64,000 nt of DNA from an uncultured Bacteroidales bacterium (GTDB lineage Bacteria; Bacteroidota; Bacteroidia; Bacteroidales; Paludibacteraceae), in NCBI GenBank assembly GCA_900319995.1, contig ONQO01000003.1:39989-103988 (forward strand), written 5' to 3'. Below are positions 43,317-51,030 of the stretch, piece after piece. The notes under the pieces were generated by a model that was not told the DNA's origin, searched no databases, and worked only from the letters and a program-made list of their open reading frames with translations. Position 1 is the first letter of the stretch. Every line of letters begins with the position of its first letter. Made by a program: the position numbers and the translations under genes.

Positions 43317-43516
43317 TTTTATAGGCTAAATATGAAAAAAAATGTCGTTTTTTCAGTAAAGATAAGTAAAGTCTATCGTTTTTTATTTTTTTACCGCACA
43401 TAAAACACAACGAAATAAAAAGATGACGATGAATCATTTTGACCCACCGCCGTCTTTCGTTCATTGCCCGGCATAGTATATCGATTTATATCATTTCTCG
43501 CAGCAAAACACTCCAG

Positions 43517-43571
43517 CGACCCAACCACGACCCAACTACGACCCAAATACAAGACAATTACGAGACAATCC
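43517..43571. repeat. Five 11-bp tandem units between the giant protease and VWA genes
   Basis: CGACCCAACCA, CGACCCAACTA, CGACCCAAATA, CAAGACAATTA, CGAGACAATCC in register, increasingly degenerate. Apart from this and the promoter I see nothing in 43188-43682. Confidence 0.85.
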
Positions 43572-43682
43572 TAGACTTTACCCCTGACATCTACCTGATC
43601 TCACCCTTCCCTCGTCCCTCCTCCTTTGATCTTCTGGAATCAGTTTTGGGTATCAAAAACCGCTAACCAGAGGATGAATCTC

Positions 43683-44942
43683 TTACTCCAAGTATTGATT
43701 AATGAGTCTCACTATCAATTCGTTAAGCAGTTCCACTTGATAATCTCCCACAGTAGCAGCAATATGGTCTTCTCCCACTCCGCTATCGTTGGTCAAGAAC
43801 ACATATGTTCCATCCGTGGCGAGAGCCACAAAGCGCAGGAAAAACTCCGTTTGTTTGTCCACTCCGCTCGCCGCAACGGGGATAATACGAATACCTCGTT
43901 GGGCATACTGCGGTACCGATTTTTGCAAACTACTGATTACATCTTCACGCTTGTGAGGAGGTGCATCCAAGAGCATGAAAGCCAAACGAATACTATTCTC
44001 CTCACGCCATGATAATTGTTGCAACCCAGTCTCCAGAGCCGTATGAACTGCCTCCGGATAGTCTCCACCACCATCTGCATTCTGCTGACTAATGAAAGAA
44101 ACCGTTGCAGATATGTCGGACGAGAAATTGCTTGCACGGGTCAAGTAATCGTCTCCTTCGTCGCGATAAAATAGTGTTGCCGTACGAATCGACACTTCGG
44201 CGTTCTTGTTGCGCACGGTAGTTATGATATTCGTCAGGTCCGCTTTGAGAAAATTGATTTCGTCGGACATAGAACCGGTTGCGTCAACAATGAATGCGAT
44301 GTCTATGTTTTTTGTTGGCTGGATAGATGCGGTAGCGGTATTCCATTTCACTTCTTCGCCCCATCGGGTAACACTTACAGACTGTTCTTTCAACTGACCG
44401 CCGACGGACAATACCAAACCGCTCTCATCGATGCTTTGCTGTAATTGAGTCAACCCCACCCACAGATTGACTTCTCCGCGGTTGTCCGTACGCCCTTCAT
44501 ATAAAACGACCGGATTATTACCGGACTGACGCATTAACTGAACAGCCACATCTTTCTGAGGTTCTCCGTTTTCGTTTATTATCCGCACCGCAACACGGTT
44601 ATTCGTAAAGAACCCCCAATAGTCGCTGTATATGGTATAGTCTGAGCCTTGCTGATCCGACTGAGTGTTCGTCATTAGATTGGACCAGAACAACCAATTG
44701 TCCAAGTCTCGCCACTCACCAGCCGTCACTACACCTGCATGACTCTGTTCATTACTACCTGAATCTTCACCGGGCAGAATAGGTTCACCATCGCCTCCTA
44801 CGTCTCCGAATCCTTCTCCTGAATATCCGTCATCGACCGATTCAGGCGTAGAAGTATCTCCTTTGCCTGCGCCGGGTTCATTTTTTAATGCGCACGCGCA
44901 AAATAATGCTGCTGTAAATACAAATACAAGAATCTTTTTCAT
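43683..44942 (-). CDS. VWA-domain lipoprotein
   Basis: 419 residues. The lipoprotein signal ends LFCAC. An acidic Gly/Ser linker (about 20-65) and a beta domain (about 95-185) precede a von Willebrand factor A domain with a complete metal site, DATGSMSDE (DxGxS-type MIDAS, about residue 218), then Thr and Asp further on (LLDAPPH). Such surface VWA proteins bind protein partners. It has its own promoter at 44962-44994 and lies upstream of, and in the same direction as, the giant protease; a functional link is possible but not shown. Confidence 0.85.
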   Translation of the reverse strand: MKKILVFVFTAALFCACALKNEPGAGKGDTSTPESVDDGYSGEGFGDVGGDGEPILPGEDSGSNEQSHAGVVTAGEWRDLDNWLFWSNLMTNTQSDQQGSDYTIYSDYWGFFTNNRVAVRIINENGEPQKDVAVQLMRQSGNNPVVLYEGRTDNRGEVNLWVGLTQLQQSIDESGLVLSVGGQLKEQSVSVTRWGEEVKWNTATASIQPTKNIDIAFIVDATGSMSDEINFLKADLTNIITTVRNKNAEVSIRTATLFYRDEGDDYLTRASNFSSDISATVSFISQQNADGGGDYPEAVHTALETGLQQLSWREENSIRLAFMLLDAPPHKREDVISSLQKSVPQYAQRGIRIIPVAASGVDKQTEFFLRFVALATDGTYVFLTNDSGVGEDHIAATVGDYQVELLNELIVRLINQYLE

Positions 44943-44961
44943 AGTAAATCAGAATTTTGCT

Positions 44962-44994
44962 GCAAAGGTACAACAAAAATTGCATATGTGCAAA
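44962..44994 (-). promoter_or_regulatory. Promoter of the VWA lipoprotein gene
   Basis: TTTG, 20 bases, TACCTTTGC on the minus strand, about 20 bases before the ATG. Confidence 0.8.
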
Positions 44995-45192
44995 TTTTTT
45001 TGAGTTTTTACCCCAACTAAATACAATTTTACACGCTTTAACACAATTTCACGCAGATTCCTTCTTGCCGATTAAGGATGGCTTTATTCTTTTATTTGAA
45101 TAAAAGTAACCTATCTTGGCGTATAACAATGTGCAAATATTACTTTTTGATAGTATTTTATGAAAAATCGATAGCATTATTTGGCAAAAAAA

Positions 45193-45225
45193 TTTGCATA
45201 TGTGAGAAAAAGGCAGTACCTTTGC
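45193..45225 (+). promoter_or_regulatory. Orphan strong promoter facing the rnf operon
   Basis: TTTG (45193), 20 bases, TACCTTTGC (45217-45225). There is no recognised protein gene downstream before the terminator at 45392-45433. Confidence 0.75.
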
Positions 45226-45230
45226 GGTCG

Positions 45231-45332
45231 ATTTTGAATGGTAGTGTGCATAGGTGCGGTAAGTTTTTGTCTCTTTTACTAAATATGACCTCAAAAGGTC
45301 AAGCCCACACCTATGCCGTCACGTATTTCTAA
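45231..45332 (+). ncRNA. Candidate structured RNA with a three-way junction
   Basis: An outer stem of GCATAGGTG with CACCTATGC (perfect, 9 bp), extended by GTG/CAC, encloses two hairpins: GTAA..TTAC and GACCT-caaa-AGGTC. It sits right after a strong promoter. The right arm of the outer stem contains the ATG of a 40-codon frame (45313), so the fold could hide that start codon as a riboswitch would. The class is not recognised. Confidence 0.45.
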
Positions 45333-45435
45333 AAAAGAGAACGTCGGTTTTTCCGTTGCTCACGCCCAAAAAGAAAACGAACAGACAAAATATACAAATA
45401 AGGTACGCGCGTGTGTGCGTACCTTATTTGTATAG
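45313..45435 (+). CDS. Possible 40-residue small protein under the structured RNA
   Basis: ATG 45313 to TAG 45435; Lys-rich, beginning MPSRISKKENVGFSVAHAQ. Its 3' end overlaps the terminator stem. Weak evidence: no known family, and the terminator overlap argues against a conserved protein end. It may be chance. Confidence 0.2.
   Translation: MPSRISKKENVGFSVAHAQKENEQTKYTNKVRACVRTLFV
45392..45433. terminator. Very strong bidirectional hairpin between the orphan RNA and rnfA
   Basis: Seventeen perfect base pairs (ATACAAATAAGGTACGC and its complement) with an 8-base loop. It ends the plus-strand RNA and can also end the rnf operon, whose last stop is at 45455. Confidence 0.8.
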
Positions 45436-45454
45436 TGGTCGTTGTGCGAAGGAG

Positions 45455-46060
45455 TTATACCACTCCGCTGAATCCCATGAATGCCATGGCAAGCAAACCT
45501 GCGGTGAGAAGAGCGATAGGTGTTCCTTTCATTGCTTTGGGTACTTTGGCGAGGGCGAGTTGCTCACGAATGCCGGCAAAGAGAACCAAAGCCAAAGCAA
45601 AACCAATCGCGGTAGCAAAGGCAAAGAGTGTACCGGTCAAGAGGTTGGCACTAAGAGTTTCTCCCGGCAGTTTAGCCAATAGTTGCTCAGGATCCGCAAC
45701 GATAATAGCGACACCGAGGATACAACAGTTGGTTGTAATAAGCGGTAGGAACACACCAAGTGCTTGATAGAGCGAAGGACTGATCTTCTTGAGAATAATC
45801 TCAATCATCTGCACAAGAGCGGCAATGACAAGAATGAAGACAATCGTTTGGAGGAACTCTATTTTCCATTCGACCAGCAAAATTTGGAGCAGATAGGTAA
45901 CCACGGTAGCCACTGTGAGCACAAAGGTAACAGCCGCTCCCATTCCCAGCGCGGTATCGATCTTCTTACTTACTCCCAAGAACGGGCAAATACCCAAGAA
46001 CTGGCTCAATACAATATTGTTAACAAATATTGCAGAGATAAATATTAAAAAATAAGCCAT
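45455..46060 (-). CDS. rnfA: Rnf electron transport complex subunit A
   Basis: 201 residues, six membrane helices. [20 protein letters not shown] at the start and [13 protein letters not shown] near residue 110 are RnfA hallmarks (membrane Cys for the intramembrane iron centre). Together with RnfD and RnfE it forms the ion-translocating core. Last gene of rnfBCDGEA, 31 bases after rnfE. Confidence 0.95.
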   Translation of the reverse strand: MAYFLIFISAIFVNNIVLSQFLGICPFLGVSKKIDTALGMGAAVTFVLTVATVVTYLLQILLVEWKIEFLQTIVFILVIAALVQMIEIILKKISPSLYQALGVFLPLITTNCCILGVAIIVADPEQLLAKLPGETLSANLLTGTLFAFATAIGFALALVLFAGIREQLALAKVPKAMKGTPIALLTAGLLAMAFMGFSGVV

Positions 46061-46091
46061 ATCATTTACGATTTAATTATTTACCATTTGT

Positions 46092-46685
46092 TCATTTATC
46101 CTTCTTCTGGATTCTATTCATGATAGCCATGAGGTAAGCGAGAGCGATGAATGCACCCGGTGCGAGTACGAAGACGAGCGTGGCGTAATTATCGCTAAAG
46201 AGTCTGAATCCGAAGACGGCGCCTGAGCCGAGAATTTCGCGTACTGCGCCAAGAATAGTCAACGCGAGTGTGAATCCCAGTCCCATTCCAATTCCGTCAA
46301 GAGCACTGAGTCCGACACTGTTTTTGGCAGCGAAAGCCTCAGCACGTCCGAGGACGATACAGTTGACGACAATCAGGGGGATAAACAATCCAAGTACCTC
46401 GTAGATAGCGGGCACATAGGCTTGCATAGCGAGTTGAACGATAGTCACGAACGTAGCAATTACGACGATGAACGCCGGAATACGTACTTTATCGGGGATA
46501 AGATTTTTGAGCATAGAGATTACCACATTCGAGCAAACGAGCACGAACATGGTAGCGAGTCCCATAGACATACCGTTGATAGCGCTGGTAGTGGTGGCAA
46601 GCGTGGGACACATACCCAAAACCAATACAAACGTAGGATTCTCTTTGAGAATACCGTTGGTTAGTGTTTTTAATGCGTTACTCAT
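46092..46685 (-). CDS. rnfE: Rnf electron transport complex subunit E
   Basis: 197 residues from ATG 46685, just after the rnfG stop; an ATG four codons earlier (46697) would overlap rnfG. GILKENPTFVLVLGMCPTLA and PLIVVNCIVLGRAEAFA are the paired RnfE motifs with membrane Cys residues, homologous to RnfA. Six membrane helices. Confidence 0.95.
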   Translation of the reverse strand: MSNALKTLTNGILKENPTFVLVLGMCPTLATTTSAINGMSMGLATMFVLVCSNVVISMLKNLIPDKVRIPAFIVVIATFVTIVQLAMQAYVPAIYEVLGLFIPLIVVNCIVLGRAEAFAAKNSVGLSALDGIGMGLGFTLALTILGAVREILGSGAVFGFRLFSDNYATLVFVLAPGAFIALAYLMAIMNRIQKKDK

Positions 46686-46686
46686 A

Positions 46687-47373
46687 TCATTTAGCATTTA
46701 CTGATTGTTCATTAATAGAGTCATTAGCCAAGTTCTCTTCCGGTAAAAAAGGAGGAACTGAATCATTTACCGTCTCAGGTACTTCCTGTGCGGGCTTGGT
46801 GAGATTAAATGCCTCAAAAGCACCATTCACAGCGGAGAGGAATCCGCGTGAAGAGATGGTTGCCGCTGTAATTGCGTCCACGTCTCCGCCGTCTTTGCTG
46901 ACAGTGAAGTTTCCTTCCGCCTTGCGGTTAATGATACTCTGATTGTTCTTATCTGTCTTGAACCACATGCCCATTTTATCTCCGAGTCCCGGTGTTTCCT
47001 GGTGTTCAAGCACGGAGTAGTCCACAATCACTCCGTCAGCGTCGAAGCCGACCATGATTTTGAATTTGCCGCCAAAGCCATTTTCACTGATTTTAACAGC
47101 AGATCCCACGAAATTTGTCATGGTAGCATCCGTGAACGCACGATAGACAATCAAATCTTTCTCTTTATCAATGGTGTCCGCCGGCGCGATGAAAGGATCA
47201 GCTCCTTGATTGGGCAGAACAGAGAAGATCGCTTTCTGTTCTTTTTGCTTTTTTTGATCATCAATGGTATCTTTGGTCAAGGTGAAAACACCTGCGAGCG
47301 CAGCCGCAGCCACAACAGCGATAATCACCAAGCTGAGCGCCATGTTAGCGAATGTACTTTCTAACTTTTTCAT
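46687..47373 (-). CDS. rnfG: Rnf electron transport complex subunit G
   Basis: 228 residues. One N-terminal membrane helix, then a periplasmic domain that normally holds covalently bound FMN on a Thr in S/TGAT. Here the site reads DAITAATISSRG (about residues 169-180), so the Gly of the flavinylation motif is Ala while the Thr is kept. GLGDKMGMWF is a typical conserved block. It lies between rnfD and rnfE. Confidence 0.93.
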   Translation of the reverse strand: MKKLESTFANMALSLVIIAVVAAAALAGVFTLTKDTIDDQKKQKEQKAIFSVLPNQGADPFIAPADTIDKEKDLIVYRAFTDATMTNFVGSAVKISENGFGGKFKIMVGFDADGVIVDYSVLEHQETPGLGDKMGMWFKTDKNNQSIINRKAEGNFTVSKDGGDVDAITAATISSRGFLSAVNGAFEAFNLTKPAQEVPETVNDSVPPFLPEENLANDSINEQSVNAK

Positions 47374-47384
47374 AGTTCTCCTCC

Positions 47385-48380
47385 TTATTTTTTAGGTTCA
47401 CCGAAACGTTTCGGTCTGAACTTGTTCAACAATGGTACACAAGCGTTCATCATAAGGATAGCGAACGACATACCTTCGGGATAATTACCCCATGTACGAA
47501 TAACCATCATAATGAATCCGATACCAAAACCGAAGATAATTTTCCCCCACGCAGTCATAGGACTGGTCACATAATCTGTAGCCATGAAGAAAGCACCGAG
47601 CATAAGACCACCGGTAAGCAACTCATACGCTACATAGTGGCATGTATCGAGTCCTTTTGGAGCGCCGCCGAAGAGAGCAGTGAGTGCAGCAAAAGCAGCA
47701 ACGGTAACAATGATAGATACAGGTATATGCCACGTAATAACACGCGTACAGATAAGGAAGATACCTCCGATGATAAGAGCGAGCGCACAGACCTCACCGA
47801 GTGAACCTCCCATGACGCCAAGCAATGAATCCATGAGTGACGGGAGGTCTTCTATCTTTCCCTGACTAATGAGCGATAGAGGCGTAGCGCCGGAATTGGC
47901 GTCCGTAAGAGCCTGCCCCATAACAGCGCTGTCAAATCCTTTAGCCAGCGGCCATGTTGTCATCTGTTTAGGGAACGAAATCAACAGGAACACACGACCT
48001 ACCAAAGCAGGGTTGAACGGGTTTTGTCCCAGCCCGCCGAAACTCATTTTGCCGACTCCGATGGCAACGATTGCGCCGATGAGTATAATCCACCAATCGA
48101 TGTTCGAAGGCAGGTTAAAGGCGAGCAAGAGACCCGTAAGAACGGCAGACAGGTCACCGATAGTTTGTCTTTTTTCCTTGAGGAGGAATCGGCTGATAAG
48201 CCATTCAACGCCGACACATGCAATAACGCTGATGGCAGCGGTAATGAGTGCGCCTAATCCAAACTCAATAACTGAGACCACATAAGCAGGCATCAGGGCG
48301 AGAATGACCAAAAACATATTCCGGCGCACACTATCGCCACTATGCGCATGAGGAGCCGGAGCGACTATAAAATTTTTCAT
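47385..48380 (-). CDS. rnfD: Rnf electron transport complex subunit D
   Basis: 331 residues from ATG 48380 (MKNFIVAPAPHAHSGDSVRR); a start five codons earlier lies inside a 15-bp repeat before the gene. Multi-helix membrane protein with the FMN-attachment motif SGATPLS near residue 180 intact, and MSFGGLGQNPFNPALVGRV. With RnfG it carries electrons through the membrane. Confidence 0.95.
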   Translation of the reverse strand: MKNFIVAPAPHAHSGDSVRRNMFLVILALMPAYVVSVIEFGLGALITAAISVIACVGVEWLISRFLLKEKRQTIGDLSAVLTGLLLAFNLPSNIDWWIILIGAIVAIGVGKMSFGGLGQNPFNPALVGRVFLLISFPKQMTTWPLAKGFDSAVMGQALTDANSGATPLSLISQGKIEDLPSLMDSLLGVMGGSLGEVCALALIIGGIFLICTRVITWHIPVSIIVTVAAFAALTALFGGAPKGLDTCHYVAYELLTGGLMLGAFFMATDYVTSPMTAWGKIIFGFGIGFIMMVIRTWGNYPEGMSFAILMMNACVPLLNKFRPKRFGEPKK

Positions 48381-48423
48381 TTTATCATTTACCATTTTAT
48401 CATTTATTTAATCGATTGACCAT

Positions 48424-49770
48424 CTATTTTTTGGCAGCCGCTGCACGTTCGCGTAGTATAGCCCCGACTTTGGCTTTTCCGGGACGAATACCATCGAGGA
48501 GGCGGCGATGGGCAGGACAAGTAAAGACGCAGCAACCACAGTCGATGCAGTCCATGATGTCATGTTTCTCCAGTTCCTCCCACATTTCCAATTCCGCCAT
48601 GCGACTGAGGAGATATGGTTCAAGTCCCATCGGGCATGCCTGAACACATTTGCCACAACGGATACAGTTTTCTTCTTCGGGTCGAACACTCTCTTCCTCC
48701 GGCAGGAAGAGGAGGCCAGATAGTCTTTTATTGGCGGGCATATTCTCTATGTGATCCATAGCTCGTCCCATCATAGGTCCACCACCTATTATTTTGCCAG
48801 TATCTACAGGAACGCCTCCGGCAAGTGCGATTACCTGCTCGATAGGAGTACCAAATCGTACGGAGTAGTTGCCCGGTTTGGCAAGGTTCTTACCGGTAAC
48901 GGTCATGACTCTACTGATGAGTGGTTTGTTTTTCTGAACCGCCTCATAGACAGCGAAGATGGTAGCTACATTATCGACCACAGCTCCTACTTCGATAGGC
49001 AGCGCACCACTTGGTACTTGTCGTCCGATACAAGCGTCGATGAGTTGTTTTTCACCTCCCTGAGGGTATTTGAGTTTGAGGGGTTGTACCTCGATACCAA
49101 GTTTGCTCTGCGCAAGTTTGGTCATATGCTCGATAGCGTCCTTTTTGTTGTTCTCTATACCTATAATGGCTTGCTGAACACCGAGCGCTTTTTTGAGTAT
49201 CTCGATACCGATGATGATTTCCTCTCCATGCTCAAGCATGAGTTGGTGGTCACAGGTGAGATACGGTTCGCACTCTACCCCATTGACGATGAGTACCTCC
49301 GCTTTTTTGCCCGGAGGAGGTAACAGTTTGACGTGTGTCGGGAAACAAGCTCCTCCGAGTCCGACGATACCGGCTGCAGCAATCTTATCGATAATTGCTT
49401 TCGGTTCGAGAGTACATTGGTGGATGAGATTAGGAGTCCTATCAATTTCCGGGAGCCAATCATCACCCTCTACATCGATAAAGATAGCTTGTCCGGGTGC
49501 TCCCCAAGCGTCCTTCCAGTCTCCTATTTGGGAGACGACACCACTAACCGGTGAACAGATGTTCGCGCTGACGAAGCCGCCGGCTTTGGCGAGCAGTTCG
49601 CCCACTTTCACTTTCGCTCCGACAGCAACGACAGGTTGCGCTGGCGCTCCGATATGCTGTACAAGCGGAATAATCGCTTGTTTAGGGAGCGGGCACTCTG
49701 TGATAGGTTGGTGCGCGGAGAATTGTTTGTTGTCATGCGGATGAACTCCGCCTATATGAAATGTCTTCAT
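48424..49770 (-). CDS. rnfC: Rnf electron transport complex subunit C
   Basis: 448 residues. NADH/FMN domain with GLGGACFPTHVKL and GVECEPYLTCDH, then two [4Fe-4S] motifs, CIRCGKCVQACP and CIDCGCCVFTCP (about residues 370-420). It links NADH to the complex. Start at 49770 (MKTFHIGGVHPHDNK), 37 bases after rnfB. Confidence 0.95.
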   Translation of the reverse strand: MKTFHIGGVHPHDNKQFSAHQPITECPLPKQAIIPLVQHIGAPAQPVVAVGAKVKVGELLAKAGGFVSANICSPVSGVVSQIGDWKDAWGAPGQAIFIDVEGDDWLPEIDRTPNLIHQCTLEPKAIIDKIAAAGIVGLGGACFPTHVKLLPPPGKKAEVLIVNGVECEPYLTCDHQLMLEHGEEIIIGIEILKKALGVQQAIIGIENNKKDAIEHMTKLAQSKLGIEVQPLKLKYPQGGEKQLIDACIGRQVPSGALPIEVGAVVDNVATIFAVYEAVQKNKPLISRVMTVTGKNLAKPGNYSVRFGTPIEQVIALAGGVPVDTGKIIGGGPMMGRAMDHIENMPANKRLSGLLFLPEEESVRPEEENCIRCGKCVQACPMGLEPYLLSRMAELEMWEELEKHDIMDCIDCGCCVFTCPAHRRLLDGIRPGKAKVGAILRERAAAAKK

Positions 49771-49807
49771 AAAAAGATTTACGTTTGACGATTTAGAGAT
49801 TGAGGAA

Positions 49808-50230
49808 TTACGATTTTTGCGCCATGGCGATTAAGTTCGGGAAGACGGCTTTAGGAGTCTTCATCGCTTTGATTTTCTCCGCGATGACTGGGTCAAAGCC
49901 TTTCTTTTCTCCACTTTGAGCAGGTTGAGAATTTTGTTCCACCTCAGCCTCTGCGGGAGTCAGGATTTTCTTGACGTCCTCCATTGTAGGATCACCTCCG
50001 ACGGGGCAAGCGAGCCCGTCGATACCTCCGGCTTTGACGCACGCTTCAGCGAAGTTTCTACAGCCGGCAAATCCGCATCCTCCGCAGTTGGCTCCGGGCA
50101 GTACAGCCACAACGAGGTCAATACGGGGATCTTCCTCTACTTTGAAGTATTGGCTGACGAAATAGAGCAGCACAGCTGCTGTCAAACTGATCACGCCCAA
50201 TACTCCCATAGAAATCAGAATCAGATTCAT
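49808..50230 (-). CDS. rnfB: Rnf complex subunit B, short form without ferredoxin domains
   Basis: 140 residues. The N-terminal membrane helix and the [4Fe-4S] module LPGANCGGCGFAGC...LACPVGG (four Cys, about residues 46-80) are intact. The C-terminal double [4Fe-4S] ferredoxin domain, present in typical RnfB (around 280 residues), is missing. Instead a Glu/Gln-rich linker leads to a short basic end (FDPVIAEKIKAMKTPKAVFP). rnfC starts 37 bases later, leaving no room for a frameshifted remainder. Ferredoxin contact would need RnfC or another protein. Confidence 0.88.
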   Translation of the reverse strand: MNLILISMGVLGVISLTAAVLLYFVSQYFKVEEDPRIDLVVAVLPGANCGGCGFAGCRNFAEACVKAGGIDGLACPVGGDPTMEDVKKILTPAEAEVEQNSQPAQSGEKKGFDPVIAEKIKAMKTPKAVFPNLIAMAQKS

Positions 50231-50350
50231 GTTTGTTTTTGTTTAATTGTTTGTTAAGGGCACTTCTAAAAAAATCCGTTTTAGGATAGCCCGTTTAATT
50301 AATATTATTTTAAAATCTTAATAATCGTTTATTTTTCGGGTGTATATAAA

Positions 50351-50390
50351 ACCTCGTTAAAAGGTCGTTAAAACCTCGTTAAAAGGTCGA
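50351..50390. repeat. 11-bp tandem repeat between rseC and rnfB
   Basis: ACCTCGTTAAA, AGGTCGTTAAA, ACCTCGTTAAA, then AGGTCGA. Three full units and a partial fourth, in the 200-base gap 50231-50429, where I see nothing else. Confidence 0.9.
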
Positions 50391-50429
50391 CTTGCTCTCG
50401 ATGTGCCAAAATCTTAAAATTTGTACATT

Positions 50430-50843
50430 TTAGATTTTTCTTGCTTTGAAGGAAAAATGTCTCTTAAGCCTATATTTGAACATCGCGAGGCAGAGGTAAT
50501 AGAGGGCAATGGAAGCGAGAGCGACGGTACCGATAACAGAGTCGCTGATATCGGTCACCATATAAAGGACGACGAGTACACACATCATCACGATAAAGGG
50601 CAGAATATAAGCGAGGAAGACTGCTTTCCACGCGAGATGTTCCTCCACCATCACTTCGACTCTATCTCCGGGCTTAACCGGATCGAGCAGAATGACGTCC
50701 ATTTCTTTCTCCTTGCTATCCGCCGACATGCACATATTCTGTGCTCTACAAGCCTGACAAGCGCTTGCCTGGAGAATCGTCACGCGCGCCGTTTTCCCAT
50801 CGGTTGTGAGCACTACACCCTCATGTCGAATCAGTTCATCCAT
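50430..50843 (-). CDS. rseC: SoxR-reducing / RseC-family protein
   Basis: 137 residues from ATG 50843; the longer in-frame start at 50882 lies in the promoter. MDELIRHEGVVL, CQACRAQNMC (Cys cluster, about residues 27-38) and two central membrane helices (AVFLAYILPFIVMMCVLVVLYMV region) define the family. RseC proteins accompany Rnf-type complexes. It heads the rnf gene group. Confidence 0.9.
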   Translation of the reverse strand: MDELIRHEGVVLTTDGKTARVTILQASACQACRAQNMCMSADSKEKEMDVILLDPVKPGDRVEVMVEEHLAWKAVFLAYILPFIVMMCVLVVLYMVTDISDSVIGTVALASIALYYLCLAMFKYRLKRHFSFKARKI

Positions 50844-50878
50844 ATTATTATAATTCTTCAATACACCATAAAAAGCGT

Positions 50879-50911
50879 GCAAAGGTACAAATTATTTTCC
50901 ATATACGCAAG
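50879..50911 (-). promoter_or_regulatory. Promoter of the rseC-rnf gene group
   Basis: CTTG, 20 bases, TACCTTTGC on the minus strand. Confidence 0.8.
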
Positions 50912-51002
50912 CGCGCATGTACAATATTTATAAAAAAAGAATATTTTTATGAATTTTTTATTTTTTTTGCCGAATATATTTTTTTAATTCAGGATTTTTT
51001 TG

Positions 51003-51011
51003 TACCTTTGC
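51003..51011 (+). promoter_or_regulatory. -7 box of the ftsK promoter
   Basis: TACCTTTGC at 51003-51011, 19 bases before the ATG at 51031. The -33 position holds only a T run. Confidence 0.6.
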
Positions 51012-51030
51012 ACGCTAAATTTGAGATATA

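Noticed and set aside
45078-45332. 84-codon frame covering the orphan promoter and structured RNA
   Set aside because: It begins well before the promoter and is interrupted functionally by it; the composition is not protein-like.
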